A DNA stretch of 20,021 bases from a virus: positions 1 through 20,021 of the IMG/VR virus record IMGVR_UViG_3300044825_002175; one strand, written 5' to 3'. A model generated the notes under the pieces. It made no database searches and had not been told where the DNA came from. It saw only the letters and a list, made by a program, of their open reading frames with translations. Position numbers and translations under genes: made by a program. Shown here in pieces: positions 1 to 9,221 of the stretch (its first letter is position 1; the number at the start of each line of letters is the position of its first letter).

Positions 1-1
1 C

Positions 2-187
2 TTCGTAACCAGCCTGGACGTCGGGCTGACGCTGAACCAGGGGTTGCGTGCGGGCAAGAAGATCCTGGGCAAGCATGCGCGCATCAGCGCCCAGGTCGGT
101 GTCTACAACGAACTGCTGGGTGTCCTGTTCACCGTGCTACCGCCGCGACGGCGTCGAGATACTTCTGGCTCTCCGCCTCCCGCTTAG
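2..187 (+). CDS. C-terminal end of an unrecognised + strand protein (partial)
   Basis: The frame starting at base 2 stays open for 61 codons to a TAG at 185-187, with its start beyond the left edge. Through about base 135 it uses G or C at nearly every third position and reads like a real protein (for example GLRAGKKILGKHARIS and YNELLGVLFTVL), whereas the other + frames read as Pro/Arg/Gln-rich noise or hit stops, and the aligned - frame has a stop at 103-105. The last 19 codons lie antisense to the giant virion gene and give a low-quality Arg/Pro/Ser tail, so the original stop may have been lost or the gene may be cut by a recombination junction. I do not recognise the family. It would be the first gene of a convergent module to the left, or a neighbouring host gene if this is a prophage end. 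Confidence 0.5.
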   Translation, partial: FVTSLDVGLTLNQGLRAGKKILGKHARISAQVGVYNELLGVLFTVLPPRRRRDTSGSPPPA

Positions 188-3100
188 CCGCAATGATGTC
201 GAGCAGCTCGCGCTTTCGCTCGGGCGTGTTGTTGCTGTTGCGCACCGCCTTCTCCTGCTTCGACAAGTTCTGCAGGCGACCTTCGGCTGAGCGCAGCATC
301 GGGATGGTCTGCAGGTTCTCGATGTCTGCCAAGTACATCTTGGCGTCCTGCTTGCGCCCCTCGTTCATCATCTTGTCGTAGGTGGCCTTGACCTGATCGG
401 CGGCCTTGATCTTGGCGTACAGAATGTCAGTCGGCCCGTTGCCGTAGCGATCCTGGAAAGACGTGCCGATGAGCGGTGTCTCGGTCAGCTTACGCGCGGG
501 TTGCGCAGCATCCGGCGTGCCGAACACCTGGTTCATGGCGGCGGCCGCCATCACCGGCAGGCTGCCCAGGTAGCCCCGAGCCAGATGCTCGATCTGCAGT
601 GGTGACAGTTTCAGCGCGTCGGGTAGCATGTCGACCTGCAGCATCTCGGACATGCGTTTGGCCAGCTCCGTGGTGCGCGCGGTGTACCGTTCCTGCGGAT
701 CCAGGCCCTTCATGTTGGCGCCTTCGATCTCGCGCCCGGTGAAGAAGCTGTGGTTGGTGCCGACCTCGATGATCGGCTTGACCGCCTGCGGAATCAGGAA
801 GGAACTTCCACCAGGGATCTGGTTCAGGAACAGGTTGCGGATAGCCTTCCACTCCTGCTCGGTGGATTTGCCACGCATGAAGTCGATCAGTGCCTCGGGC
901 ACTGCCTTGAACAGCAGACCGACTTCGAACGGGATCGGCAGCTTGAGGGTGACGTCATTGGCCGGGTTCTTCGGGTCGCGGGACAGCGGCACGAACCAGT
1001 TGGCGTACCGGTCGCTGGCGCGCGCGTTCTTGTAGGTGTCGTCGTCTTCCATGGCCATGGCGTAGATCAGCGTGCCGGCCATCAGCATGCCGGCGCGGTC
1101 CCAGAACTTCTGCTGGATGCCGAGGCGCTCCTGCATCGACGCCTTGCCGGTCATGGCCTTGTGCAGCACGTTCAGACCCTGGATCTGGGCGTTGAAGAAC
1201 GGGATCAGCCGCGAGGCGTACTGCACACTGGGCGACAACCCGCGCTTGCTGAAGTTCATCATCTCCATGGCTGCCATCTCGGCCTCCATCTCGGAGCCCG
1301 TGCGCTTCAGCACGTCGTCGTACAGCTGCTGGCGGGTCACGGAGTCGGCGCGCATCGCAGCGCGGTCCATCATGGAGAACAGCTTGCCGAACGCCCCCTC
1401 GTTGCCGCCGGCAAGCTGCAGGGACATCTTCGACAGATCGTCCGGGTCGCCGGTGAAGATCCCGCTCTGTACAACCCCCTTGCGGATCAGCGCATCGGCG
1501 GTCGCGTCGTTGCGGCCGGCGGACTGCCGGGTGAAGGCAGCGATGGCCTTGGCGACAGCTGCCAGGGGCCCCCGGTCCAGGCCGCCGGTGAAGCTGGCGG
1601 CGAACGGGTCGCGGAATAGCTGTCGGGCCACGTACATGGGGTTGCGCGTCACGCCGGCGCGCAGCACATCACCCGCCCACCCGAATGCCTTGAGGAAGCT
1701 AGGCATGACGGTGTACGAACCCTCCAGGCTGCGCGCGACCATCTCGGACGGGATGCCTTCGGCGGCCGTGCCCTCGGTGTCGACAACGACGTGGTACTCC
1801 TCGCCGTCCTGCTTGAAGCGCAGCGCCTTGACATCCGCAGGCCCGTCACCGCGCTTGATGGCCATCTTCTTGGCCGGCTTCCCGATCTCCTGCAGCGCGT
1901 AGGCCACATTGCGGGTGGTCAGGTTGCGCATGCCCAGGTCGGTCAGCAGCATCACGTTGCGCGTGATCGACTCGTTGAGCGGCATCAGCTTGACGTCGCT
2001 GCCCTCCAGCGCCTTGAGGTACGGCTGCGTGCGGATGTCGCCCAGGCGGATCACCTTTGTCTCGTCGAACACGAACTCGGCCACACCGTCCGGGCGCACG
2101 CGGTAGTAGGGCACGTAGGTGTCGGAGGCGGTGTAGGCCGCCGCGTCCTTCTTGGAGATCGCACCGGTGTCGGCCAGGAACTTGATCATGCCGCGGTTCA
2201 GGTCGGCGTAGGTACGGGCCATGTCCTCCAGCGCAGCCTTCTGCTTCGGGTCGGCGGTCAGCTTGGCCAGGTCGGCCTTCAGTGCCTCGGGGGTCGCGCC
2301 TCCCTTGCCCAGGTCCAGCGCGAAAGCCGCCTTGGGGTCGGCCAGCGCACGCTTGGCGGTCAGGTAGACCTGCGCCTTCTCCATCTTCTCGGCGGCCGTC
2401 GCACCGCTGATCTTCTCGATTGCCTTGAACACGTCCTGCACAGACTTGCTGTTGCCGGCTTCGACGACGTAGCGCCCGCGCGCATCCTGCTTGAGTCCCA
2501 ACGCGCCGTGCTGGAACACGGAGTACACCTGGGGCATGCGCGCGTCGTTCTTGCGCACATAGTACATGGCCTGCTCGGCCAGGCGCTTGCTGCCCTTGGC
2601 CAGGGCTTCGCGCAGCGGCGCGCGCATGTCGACCGTGTGCATCTCGGCTGCCAGCGCCAGGTTGCCGCCGAGGCGGTCCTTGAACGTGCGCTCCTTGGCG
2701 ATCAGCTTGCCGACGGCATAGGGGCTATCTCCCTTGGCCGTGCGGTAGACGGCCGGGCCTTTCGGCCCGCTACCCTTTGGGCCGGGGGTGCCGTCCTGTA
2801 CGTGCTGGCGCGCGTTGGCGACGATCTGCTGGACTTCTTTGTCGGTGACGCCGCGCAGTCCGAGTGTCTTGGCCAGCCAGGCCTTGATGGCCTGGTAGAT
2901 TTGCTTGATCGCACTGGGGTTGCCACTCTCGGCCATGTCCGCCAGCGTCTCCTCGACCGCGATCTCACGCGACATCTTGGGGCTGGCTGCCATCTTGGCG
3001 TCCGCGGCCTTTTTGATGCTGGCGTTGCCGTTGTACAGCCGATTCATGGTTGACGCGTAGTCCGCGCCCATCATGTCGCGCAGGCCGTAGTGGCCGGCGA

Positions 3101-6100
3101 TCTCGTGTGCCACGGTCAGCGCCACGTCGTTTCCGTTGTGCAGGTTCTCCGCAACTAGGTACACCGTGCCGGTCTCGGGATCGAACACGCCCGGGATCTT
3201 GCCGGTCATGTTATCGGCCGCCGCTTGATCCTGCAACCGCTGGGGCAGCCCGGCTTCGGTATCGACCACGGTGATGGGTGGCGTGTTGGTCCAGCCATCG
3301 GTGATGCGATCGACCAGGCGCGTGACTTCGGCGGCCTTCATACCGGCGCCGGTGTTGGTGGCAGTGCGAAAAACTGCGGGCTTGCCTTCGTCGTAGTCCG
3401 CGCCAAACTGCTCACCTTTTTGCTCGGGGATGGCGCGCCCCTTGCTTGCCTTGGCCGCTTCGCGGGCTGCGCGTGCTTCTTCAATCTTGTCCAAGCGAGC
3501 CTGCTCGGCTTCTTCAGCCGCGGCTCTTGCGCGCTCCGCCGCCGCACGGTTGCCTTCGCGCATGGCTTGCTTGGCGGTGGGCTGGCGCACCTGCCCAGAC
3601 TCCTGCACGCGCCGGCGCGTACCCGTCTTGTTCTCACCGGCGCGGCTTTCCGGAGAACCCGTGCGCATATCGCCGGCAACTTTCTCAGGTCCAACTAGCG
3701 GGCCGCGCCCGCGCCGACCTTCCTTGGCAGCCATCTCCGCGGCAAACACCTCGAACACGTTGCCCTGCAACTCGCGTTCTTTGGGTTCCGCGGCACGCTC
3801 CGCCTTGCGCGCTTTCTGCAGCTCCGCCAGCTTGGTGTTGACCATGTCCAAGCGATACTGCAGCGCGGCCACCTTGGCTTCGTTGAGCTTCAGCCGGGCT
3901 TTGGCGCGGGCGTTGCTGGGCTTCCCGAACAAGGTACTCTTGAGCGGGCTGCGCACCGGCAGGGGAACCACCGCACCGGGGTCTTTGTCGCGGGCAGCCA
4001 CAGCGTCAGCGATCTGGTTCTCCAACGAACCCTGCACTTTCTTCAGTGCGCCAATGTCCGCGATACCGTCAATGCGTTGCTGGAACGCTACGTTCTTGGG
4101 ATCTTTCTCTCGCGCCGCTACTGCCGCGTCTGCCGCCTGTTCTGCGTCACTGCTGCGACGCGGCGACATCTGCGTTTGCTGCAGCGCAAGCTGGCGGGCG
4201 ACCGAAGCCAAGCCGACAGACGGCTGCTCAACCGGTGTGCCGGTTGCCTCTGCCTCGACAAGCTGCTGGTACTCCTTTGCAGGCAGCGCGTCGATCTCCC
4301 GCGCCAACTGCATCTTGCGGGTCTCGATACCGTCCGCCGCAGCCCGCGCATCCATGTAGTCACGCTTGGCCTTGACCGCCTTGTCGTAGTCGCTGAGCGC
4401 GTCGTAGTAGGACGCCGGCATTCCGTTGTCGGGATTGCGGAGGTATTGCGTGCGTGCTGCTTCTGTTGCACGCGCAGCAGCGTCGATGGCAGCATCCAGC
4501 TTGGCCTGCTCTTTTAGGTCGATCGCGGAGAGCGCAACCAGCAAGCCGCGCTTGCGCTGCATGTCAGCGTAGTCGGGTGCGGCGCCTGTGTTCGGCGCAG
4601 CGGGTGTCCCTGCCGGCACGCGGGCCGCGTGTGTCAGCTGGCCGCGTTCTTCTTGGCGGCCGGCGGGCACAGTCAACTGCTGGATCTGCCGCACACGGTT
4701 CGTCAACTGCTCATAGGCATTGTTGAGCTGCTGGCGTTGCGCCCGAATCATGCTCTCCGCGATGCGAGCGTTCTTCATACCGGCGCTGTCGCGCAGCAAG
4801 TTACCGGGCGTGTCCGCGGTGCGAGAGCGATAGTCTGCGTTCACTGCAGCAAGCGCGTCTTCGGTCTCTTTCAACCCCCGCGTGGCCTCGGCCTTTGCCT
4901 TGCCTTTCGAGCCCGGCGATGCCAGCACGCGTTTCCACCAGTCGCGCTTGAGCTCCAGCGTGCGCACCCGGCGCTCGTGCTTGACGCGTTCTGCGCGCTG
5001 GGTGGCCACCACCATGCCGGCCTGCTGCGTCTCCAGACGCGGACTGGAGATACCCTGCGCTTCGAGTCCTTCCAGCACCGACGTAACAAAGTCGAAGCGC
5101 GCTTCCAGGTCCTGCATCGCGCTGGGATAGCGCAGAAGGTTGCGGAAGTCCTGTGACACGACGTCCTTGATGTCGACAACAGAATCCGCGATTGCCTGAA
5201 GATCGCCCGACAACCGCTCGATGTCTTTGCGCAGCGCTTCCTGCTGTTCTTCCAGTGCGGACTTCTTGCCAGCACGCATGGCTTCGGCGCTGTCGATCAC
5301 GTCCTGGCGCATCCGCCGGGCCTCTGCCAACTGCCGCCGCGCCGCAGCGGCCTGCTGCCCCAGCTCCGCTTCCTTGGCTTGTGCCGCCGCGAGACGCTGC
5401 TCCAGCACTTCGAGCTTGGATGCGCGTGCAGGGATGGCCGCCTGTGCGGATTCAACACGTTCGCGTTTTGCGCGGTTGGCGTCCGCCACTTCTTTCTTTG
5501 CCTGTGCAAGGTCTTTGTTGAACGCTTCGACACGCGCCTGCACATCGACCGCCGCTTTGAGTCGAACGACGGTGTCGAACATGTCCGCGTAATGCGACCC
5601 GAGCACAGCCTCGAACGCGGGGCGTTGCTTGAAGTACGCCTGCATGTCGTCGCGCGTCAGTGAGCCGGAACCCATCAGACTTGCAAGCGCGGTGCGTGCC
5701 TTTTGTTCTTGCGGCGCCGCCTTGGCATCTCCGCTCAACAGGGTGAGCAGTTTGCTCAATGCCGCGTCCAGCTCGGCTTCCGTTGCGGCAGGGCTAGTCT
5801 TGATGTAGTGCACCAACGAGCGATACTGCTCCGCATCTCGCAAGCGTCCTACACGCGATTCAACTTCTTCGAGTGCTTCCTTGGCGTTCGCGACGCGAAG
5901 CAAAGCCCGAGCGTCGCCCTGCCGTTGATCCCACAGCGCGCGCACTGCTGGAGGTGCGTCGTTCGGAAGCGCTGCGGCTTGTTGCCGCGCAAAAGAAATG
6001 AGCTGCTCTGCTTCCGCGGCGGACAAATCAGCGTCCATGGCCGACCGCACTTCGTTGTACCGCTCGGTTGCGGCAGCGATCGCCTTTGCGTTTTCCTCGT

Positions 6101-9100
6101 CCTGAATCGGAAGCGAGTCTGTGCTCGGCTGCCCACCGCGCGGATTGCGGATCATGTCGGGCTCGTTTTGTGTTTCTAGCTGCCCGATACCCGTTGTTAT
6201 TTTTGCCGGATTGGGAATGAACTCCGGTTCGTTTTGCCGCAGCGACTCGTTCCGGTCTTCCTCCGCACGCTCGGCGGCGGCCTGGGCCATGGCCAGCTCG
6301 TTGCGCCGTGCCACAGCATCTCCGAGCGCAGTCTCCAGGCGAACCAGCGTACCCTCGGCCTGCCGCACCAGGTCGTAGACCGGGGTCTCAACGCCGTACA
6401 CGCTGTCCCAGAAATCAAACGACTGCTGGTCCTCGGGGGCAAGATCCAGTGTAATGTCGTCGATTTCCGCAGCGTTCGTCAGTTCCTTGCCGCGCACAGA
6501 CTCTGCGTTGGGGCGGTTGCGGCGCTCAACCGTTGCCGACGTAGAGACCGTTGGCATCTTGCTCCCGCCCGGCCCTTGCACCGTGTCGGTGGTCGCCGTA
6601 GATGCGGCCGTGCGAACAGGGGAGATAACCTGCTGTGTCCCTGGTTCGGCATTGACGTAGCCGACTTCCCCAACCTTGGTGTAGCCGGGCGCGTACGCGC
6701 CACCTTTAGCGGGCGTTTGCGCAGCGATCTGTTCTTGCGTCGGGTTGGGGTTGGCCTGCTGCGCCTTGGTCAGCCCCTTGTTCGCGGGCGGCACCCACAC
6801 AGGCTGCACCGCCCGGTTCTCGACCGGGACGGTTTCCTTAGAAGTCGTCCGCGCCAACTGCTGCGCCAGCGCAGCCATCTCCTGCTGAAGCTGCTGTACC
6901 TTCTGCCGTGCGGCCGCAAACGTCGGTGCGCCCTGGAACGTGCCGGGGGCTGCCTTCTTCTCCGGCTCGATACGCGCCAGCGCGGCTGCTTCTTCTCGTG
7001 CGGCGTTGAGCTCTTTCTGCTTGTCCGCCAGAACTTGCTTGATGCCTTCTCGCGTGTCGACCTGCTGGCGCGCGCCTTCGCCCAGATTGGCCATGCGATC
7101 GAGCTGGTCTCGGATGGCATCGAGGATTTCTGGACGGGTCGGTGTACGCGCCAACAGCGGGTTGGATAGCGCACGTTCGTAGTTGTCCAGCGCCTGTTTG
7201 CCCTGCGCAGACATGTTGGGGCGCAAGCGCAGCGACTCGATACGCTGCAACAGGTCGGACTCGGGTGTAACACCCGGGATCGTGCCGCCGGGGCCAATCT
7301 CCGGGAACAGGCTCTCCTGCTGCGTCTCGGGCGCGGGGGCCGTGTTCTGCTCGGATACCGCGCGCTGCGCGTCGGGGCCTGGTTTGCGGTACTTCTCCCG
7401 CGGACCGCCGTCGCCCCGCGGCCGCGCGCGCATGTTGATGCTTGCGTCCAGGATCGGGGTTTCGCGAGGGCGCCACCCCGTCTGTACCGGCGTGGCGGCG
7501 GACGCCGCCGGCGCTGGGGGTGCCTCTGCTTGCGTTTGGGTCTCCTCGTCCTGCACCTGCGAAACTTGCGTGGCGGGCGGGGCTTCCAGCAAACGCACGC
7601 GCTCGCGTTGCGCCGCGTGCAGCTTCTCCAACTCGACGCGCAGCGCCTCGGCCTGGCCCATCTTGCCGGACTGCACCGCGACGCCGTACTGCTTCGTCAG
7701 CCGGTCGATTTGCTGCTGGCTGTCGGGCGGAGCCTGCGTGGTAGCGCCAGCCACCTTCCGGTCACCGAGCTGCTTCTCCAGTGCTTTGGCGCGGCGCAAC
7801 AGCTGCGCCGCCTGCTCCTGTGCAGCCTTGGCCGTAGCCATGTCGCCCTTCTTGGCTGCTTCCAACGCCTGCTTGACCGCCGCGGCCTGCTGTTGGTACA
7901 GCACGTCGCGTTCGGCAGTCATCTGCTGCACAGCGCCCGGGCCGGCGTCGTAGGACTCGCCGGAGTCGGACACCGCGGTTGCCTGGGCTTTCTCCTGCGC
8001 AGCCTGGAACGCCTGATCCTGCATTGCCTTCAGCGTCGGGCGCACAGCAGCTGCCTCGACCTCTAGCTCCTTGAGGTTGTCCTCGTAGAACTGATCTGCG
8101 GCAGCCTGCTGTGCCTCGCGTTCCAGCTTGTCCGCACCGGTGGCGTCCGCACCCAGCTTGCCCGGCAACATGGCTTGATGCTGTGCGTAGAGCTGGTTGT
8201 ACTGGTCGTTGATCTTCTGGGCGTACGCCGGGTCCTGCCGCTGGGCGGCCTTCTGCTGCTCCTCCTGCTGGCGCAGGGCGGCCGCGTCCTGCTCGGCCTT
8301 GATCCGCTTCTGCTCCTCGATCTGGGCAGCTTGGAGCTGCTCGCGACCACGCTCGTGGAACCGCCCGGGCCCGGCCAAGGCGCCGCCAAGCGCCGCGCCA
8401 CCGATGAAGTTCTGCAAGTACGCCTCGCGTGCAGCCTCGTCGTTCAGCGCCAGTCCGGCCTGCAGCCGCTCGAACACCTGCTGGGATGCCTCGGTCAGAC
8501 CCTCGACACCCGACGCCTTGACGCCGGACTTGGCGTAGTCAGCCAGCGTTGCCTTGAGCCCCTGCTTCGCGATCTCGGCGGCGGCCTTTGGGGTCAGCTC
8601 CTTGCCGGCAGCAGCGAAGATCCGGCGGATGCCAGGGATCATCTTGAAGCCGACGACGTCCAGCGCGGCCTGCGGAACCGCGGCCAGAGCTGCGGCGCCG
8701 AGATCCGTGTCAGCGAGCTTCTTGCCGGTGTCCTGCTGAGCAGCCAGATTGGATGCCGTGAATTGCCCGGCGGAGGCCAACCCCGCCGCGCCGGCGGCAA
8801 CCAAGGCCGGGGCGCCAGCGAACGCAGCGCCCGCACCTGCAGCAAGAGGGGCTGCCATGTATGGCAACGAACCGCCGGCAGTCTCCGCCAGCTTGGCCAT
8901 GGGCGAGTCGAACCAGGTGCCCTCGGTGGGCTTGAACACCCGTGCGGCTTCCGCCTTGTTGCGTGCCTGCTGTTCTTCGGCGGCCTTGATGGACATCAGC
9001 CCCGAGCGCCCGGCCAGCCCAGCGAGGCTGCCCTTGAGGTCTTCCCACCCGGCCTTCATCGCCGGGATGAAGCCGGACTTGGCTGTGCTCGGCGCCGCAG

Positions 9101-9221
9101 CGGCAGCCCCCGAAGCGACCGCCTGCTCCATCAGCGCCTGGGCTTGCTCGGGCGTCGTGCCCTCGGGCACCTCAAACCGGGCGATGCGCCCGTCGGGCAT
9201 TTGGAAGCGTGCGATGGGCAT
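129..9221 (-). CDS. Giant polyvalent virion/ejection protein with metallopeptidase and LPD38-like regions (3030 aa)
   Basis: Residues 1-35 carry the MP-A-RFQMPDGR...FEVPEGTTPEQAQ leader seen at the start of many phage virion proteins. Residues about 118-195 and 271-285 are Ala/Gly-rich and hydrophobic, as in internal virion or ejection proteins. From about 290 to 1930 lie long Ala/Glu/Gln/Arg coiled coils broken by Pro/Gln-rich linkers. A zincin-type metallopeptidase domain spans about 1955-2155, with HEIAGHYG (H2039, E2040, H2043) and a likely third zinc ligand in VEETLADMAE (E2090 or E2091). About 2190-2480 matches the region that commonly precedes LPD38 in phage giants (MYYVRKNDARM). The C-terminal part resembles LPD38, with RNPMYVARQLFRDPFAAS near 2525-2543 and a hydrophobic stretch near 2706-2722. 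Domain names come from memory of polyvalent protein families, not a search. Its ATG shares one base with the preceding stop (TAATG). The likely role is delivery into the host with the genome; peptidase activity is inferred. Confidence 0.85.
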   Translation of the reverse strand: MPIARFQMPDGRIARFEVPEGTTPEQAQALMEQAVASGAAAAAPSTAKSGFIPAMKAGWEDLKGSLAGLAGRSGLMSIKAAEEQQARNKAEAARVFKPTEGTWFDSPMAKLAETAGGSLPYMAAPLAAGAGAAFAGAPALVAAGAAGLASAGQFTASNLAAQQDTGKKLADTDLGAAALAAVPQAALDVVGFKMIPGIRRIFAAAGKELTPKAAAEIAKQGLKATLADYAKSGVKASGVEGLTEASQQVFERLQAGLALNDEAAREAYLQNFIGGAALGGALAGPGRFHERGREQLQAAQIEEQKRIKAEQDAAALRQQEEQQKAAQRQDPAYAQKINDQYNQLYAQHQAMLPGKLGADATGADKLEREAQQAAADQFYEDNLKELEVEAAAVRPTLKAMQDQAFQAAQEKAQATAVSDSGESYDAGPGAVQQMTAERDVLYQQQAAAVKQALEAAKKGDMATAKAAQEQAAQLLRRAKALEKQLGDRKVAGATTQAPPDSQQQIDRLTKQYGVAVQSGKMGQAEALRVELEKLHAAQRERVRLLEAPPATQVSQVQDEETQTQAEAPPAPAASAATPVQTGWRPRETPILDASINMRARPRGDGGPREKYRKPGPDAQRAVSEQNTAPAPETQQESLFPEIGPGGTIPGVTPESDLLQRIESLRLRPNMSAQGKQALDNYERALSNPLLARTPTRPEILDAIRDQLDRMANLGEGARQQVDTREGIKQVLADKQKELNAAREEAAALARIEPEKKAAPGTFQGAPTFAAARQKVQQLQQEMAALAQQLARTTSKETVPVENRAVQPVWVPPANKGLTKAQQANPNPTQEQIAAQTPAKGGAYAPGYTKVGEVGYVNAEPGTQQVISPVRTAASTATTDTVQGPGGSKMPTVSTSATVERRNRPNAESVRGKELTNAAEIDDITLDLAPEDQQSFDFWDSVYGVETPVYDLVRQAEGTLVRLETALGDAVARRNELAMAQAAAERAEEDRNESLRQNEPEFIPNPAKITTGIGQLETQNEPDMIRNPRGGQPSTDSLPIQDEENAKAIAAATERYNEVRSAMDADLSAAEAEQLISFARQQAAALPNDAPPAVRALWDQRQGDARALLRVANAKEALEEVESRVGRLRDAEQYRSLVHYIKTSPAATEAELDAALSKLLTLLSGDAKAAPQEQKARTALASLMGSGSLTRDDMQAYFKQRPAFEAVLGSHYADMFDTVVRLKAAVDVQARVEAFNKDLAQAKKEVADANRAKRERVESAQAAIPARASKLEVLEQRLAAAQAKEAELGQQAAAARRQLAEARRMRQDVIDSAEAMRAGKKSALEEQQEALRKDIERLSGDLQAIADSVVDIKDVVSQDFRNLLRYPSAMQDLEARFDFVTSVLEGLEAQGISSPRLETQQAGMVVATQRAERVKHERRVRTLELKRDWWKRVLASPGSKGKAKAEATRGLKETEDALAAVNADYRSRTADTPGNLLRDSAGMKNARIAESMIRAQRQQLNNAYEQLTNRVRQIQQLTVPAGRQEERGQLTHAARVPAGTPAAPNTGAAPDYADMQRKRGLLVALSAIDLKEQAKLDAAIDAAARATEAARTQYLRNPDNGMPASYYDALSDYDKAVKAKRDYMDARAAADGIETRKMQLAREIDALPAKEYQQLVEAEATGTPVEQPSVGLASVARQLALQQTQMSPRRSSDAEQAADAAVAAREKDPKNVAFQQRIDGIADIGALKKVQGSLENQIADAVAARDKDPGAVVPLPVRSPLKSTLFGKPSNARAKARLKLNEAKVAALQYRLDMVNTKLAELQKARKAERAAEPKERELQGNVFEVFAAEMAAKEGRRGRGPLVGPEKVAGDMRTGSPESRAGENKTGTRRRVQESGQVRQPTAKQAMREGNRAAAERARAAAEEAEQARLDKIEEARAAREAAKASKGRAIPEQKGEQFGADYDEGKPAVFRTATNTGAGMKAAEVTRLVDRITDGWTNTPPITVVDTEAGLPQRLQDQAAADNMTGKIPGVFDPETGTVYLVAENLHNGNDVALTVAHEIAGHYGLRDMMGADYASTMNRLYNGNASIKKAADAKMAASPKMSREIAVEETLADMAESGNPSAIKQIYQAIKAWLAKTLGLRGVTDKEVQQIVANARQHVQDGTPGPKGSGPKGPAVYRTAKGDSPYAVGKLIAKERTFKDRLGGNLALAAEMHTVDMRAPLREALAKGSKRLAEQAMYYVRKNDARMPQVYSVFQHGALGLKQDARGRYVVEAGNSKSVQDVFKAIEKISGATAAEKMEKAQVYLTAKRALADPKAAFALDLGKGGATPEALKADLAKLTADPKQKAALEDMARTYADLNRGMIKFLADTGAISKKDAAAYTASDTYVPYYRVRPDGVAEFVFDETKVIRLGDIRTQPYLKALEGSDVKLMPLNESITRNVMLLTDLGMRNLTTRNVAYALQEIGKPAKKMAIKRGDGPADVKALRFKQDGEEYHVVVDTEGTAAEGIPSEMVARSLEGSYTVMPSFLKAFGWAGDVLRAGVTRNPMYVARQLFRDPFAASFTGGLDRGPLAAVAKAIAAFTRQSAGRNDATADALIRKGVVQSGIFTGDPDDLSKMSLQLAGGNEGAFGKLFSMMDRAAMRADSVTRQQLYDDVLKRTGSEMEAEMAAMEMMNFSKRGLSPSVQYASRLIPFFNAQIQGLNVLHKAMTGKASMQERLGIQQKFWDRAGMLMAGTLIYAMAMEDDDTYKNARASDRYANWFVPLSRDPKNPANDVTLKLPIPFEVGLLFKAVPEALIDFMRGKSTEQEWKAIRNLFLNQIPGGSSFLIPQAVKPIIEVGTNHSFFTGREIEGANMKGLDPQERYTARTTELAKRMSEMLQVDMLPDALKLSPLQIEHLARGYLGSLPVMAAAAMNQVFGTPDAAQPARKLTETPLIGTSFQDRYGNGPTDILYAKIKAADQVKATYDKMMNEGRKQDAKMYLADIENLQTIPMLRSAEGRLQNLSKQEKAVRNSNNTPERKRELLDIIAAKREAESQKYLDAVAAVAR
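6142..6236 (-). repeat. Imperfect 29-base direct repeat inside the giant gene
   Basis: Two 29-base copies at 6142-6170 and 6208-6236 match at 22 positions and lie 66 bases apart, exactly 22 codons. They code the decapeptides QNEPEFIPNP (residues 996-1005) and QNEPDMIRNP (1018-1027) in a linker between coiled-coil segments. The stretch around them is poorer in G+C than the rest of the gene. It may be a short linear binding motif or just slippage in a linker. Confidence 0.6.

Noticed and set aside
103-132. Nine-codon - strand frame starting with a GTGA overlap at the end of the giant gene
   Set aside because: The overlap looks like other junctions, but the frame stops at once and the region reads better as a + strand gene.
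2752-2792. GC-rich inverted repeats around the GPKGSGPKGP linker
   Set aside because: Explained by repeated Gly-Pro-Lys codons inside the giant gene; no terminator tail.
1791-3053. 420-codon open frame on the + strand opposite the giant gene
   Set aside because: His/Val/Leu/Gly/Arg-rich composition with no domain; third positions align with the high-GC giant gene, so it is an antisense shadow.
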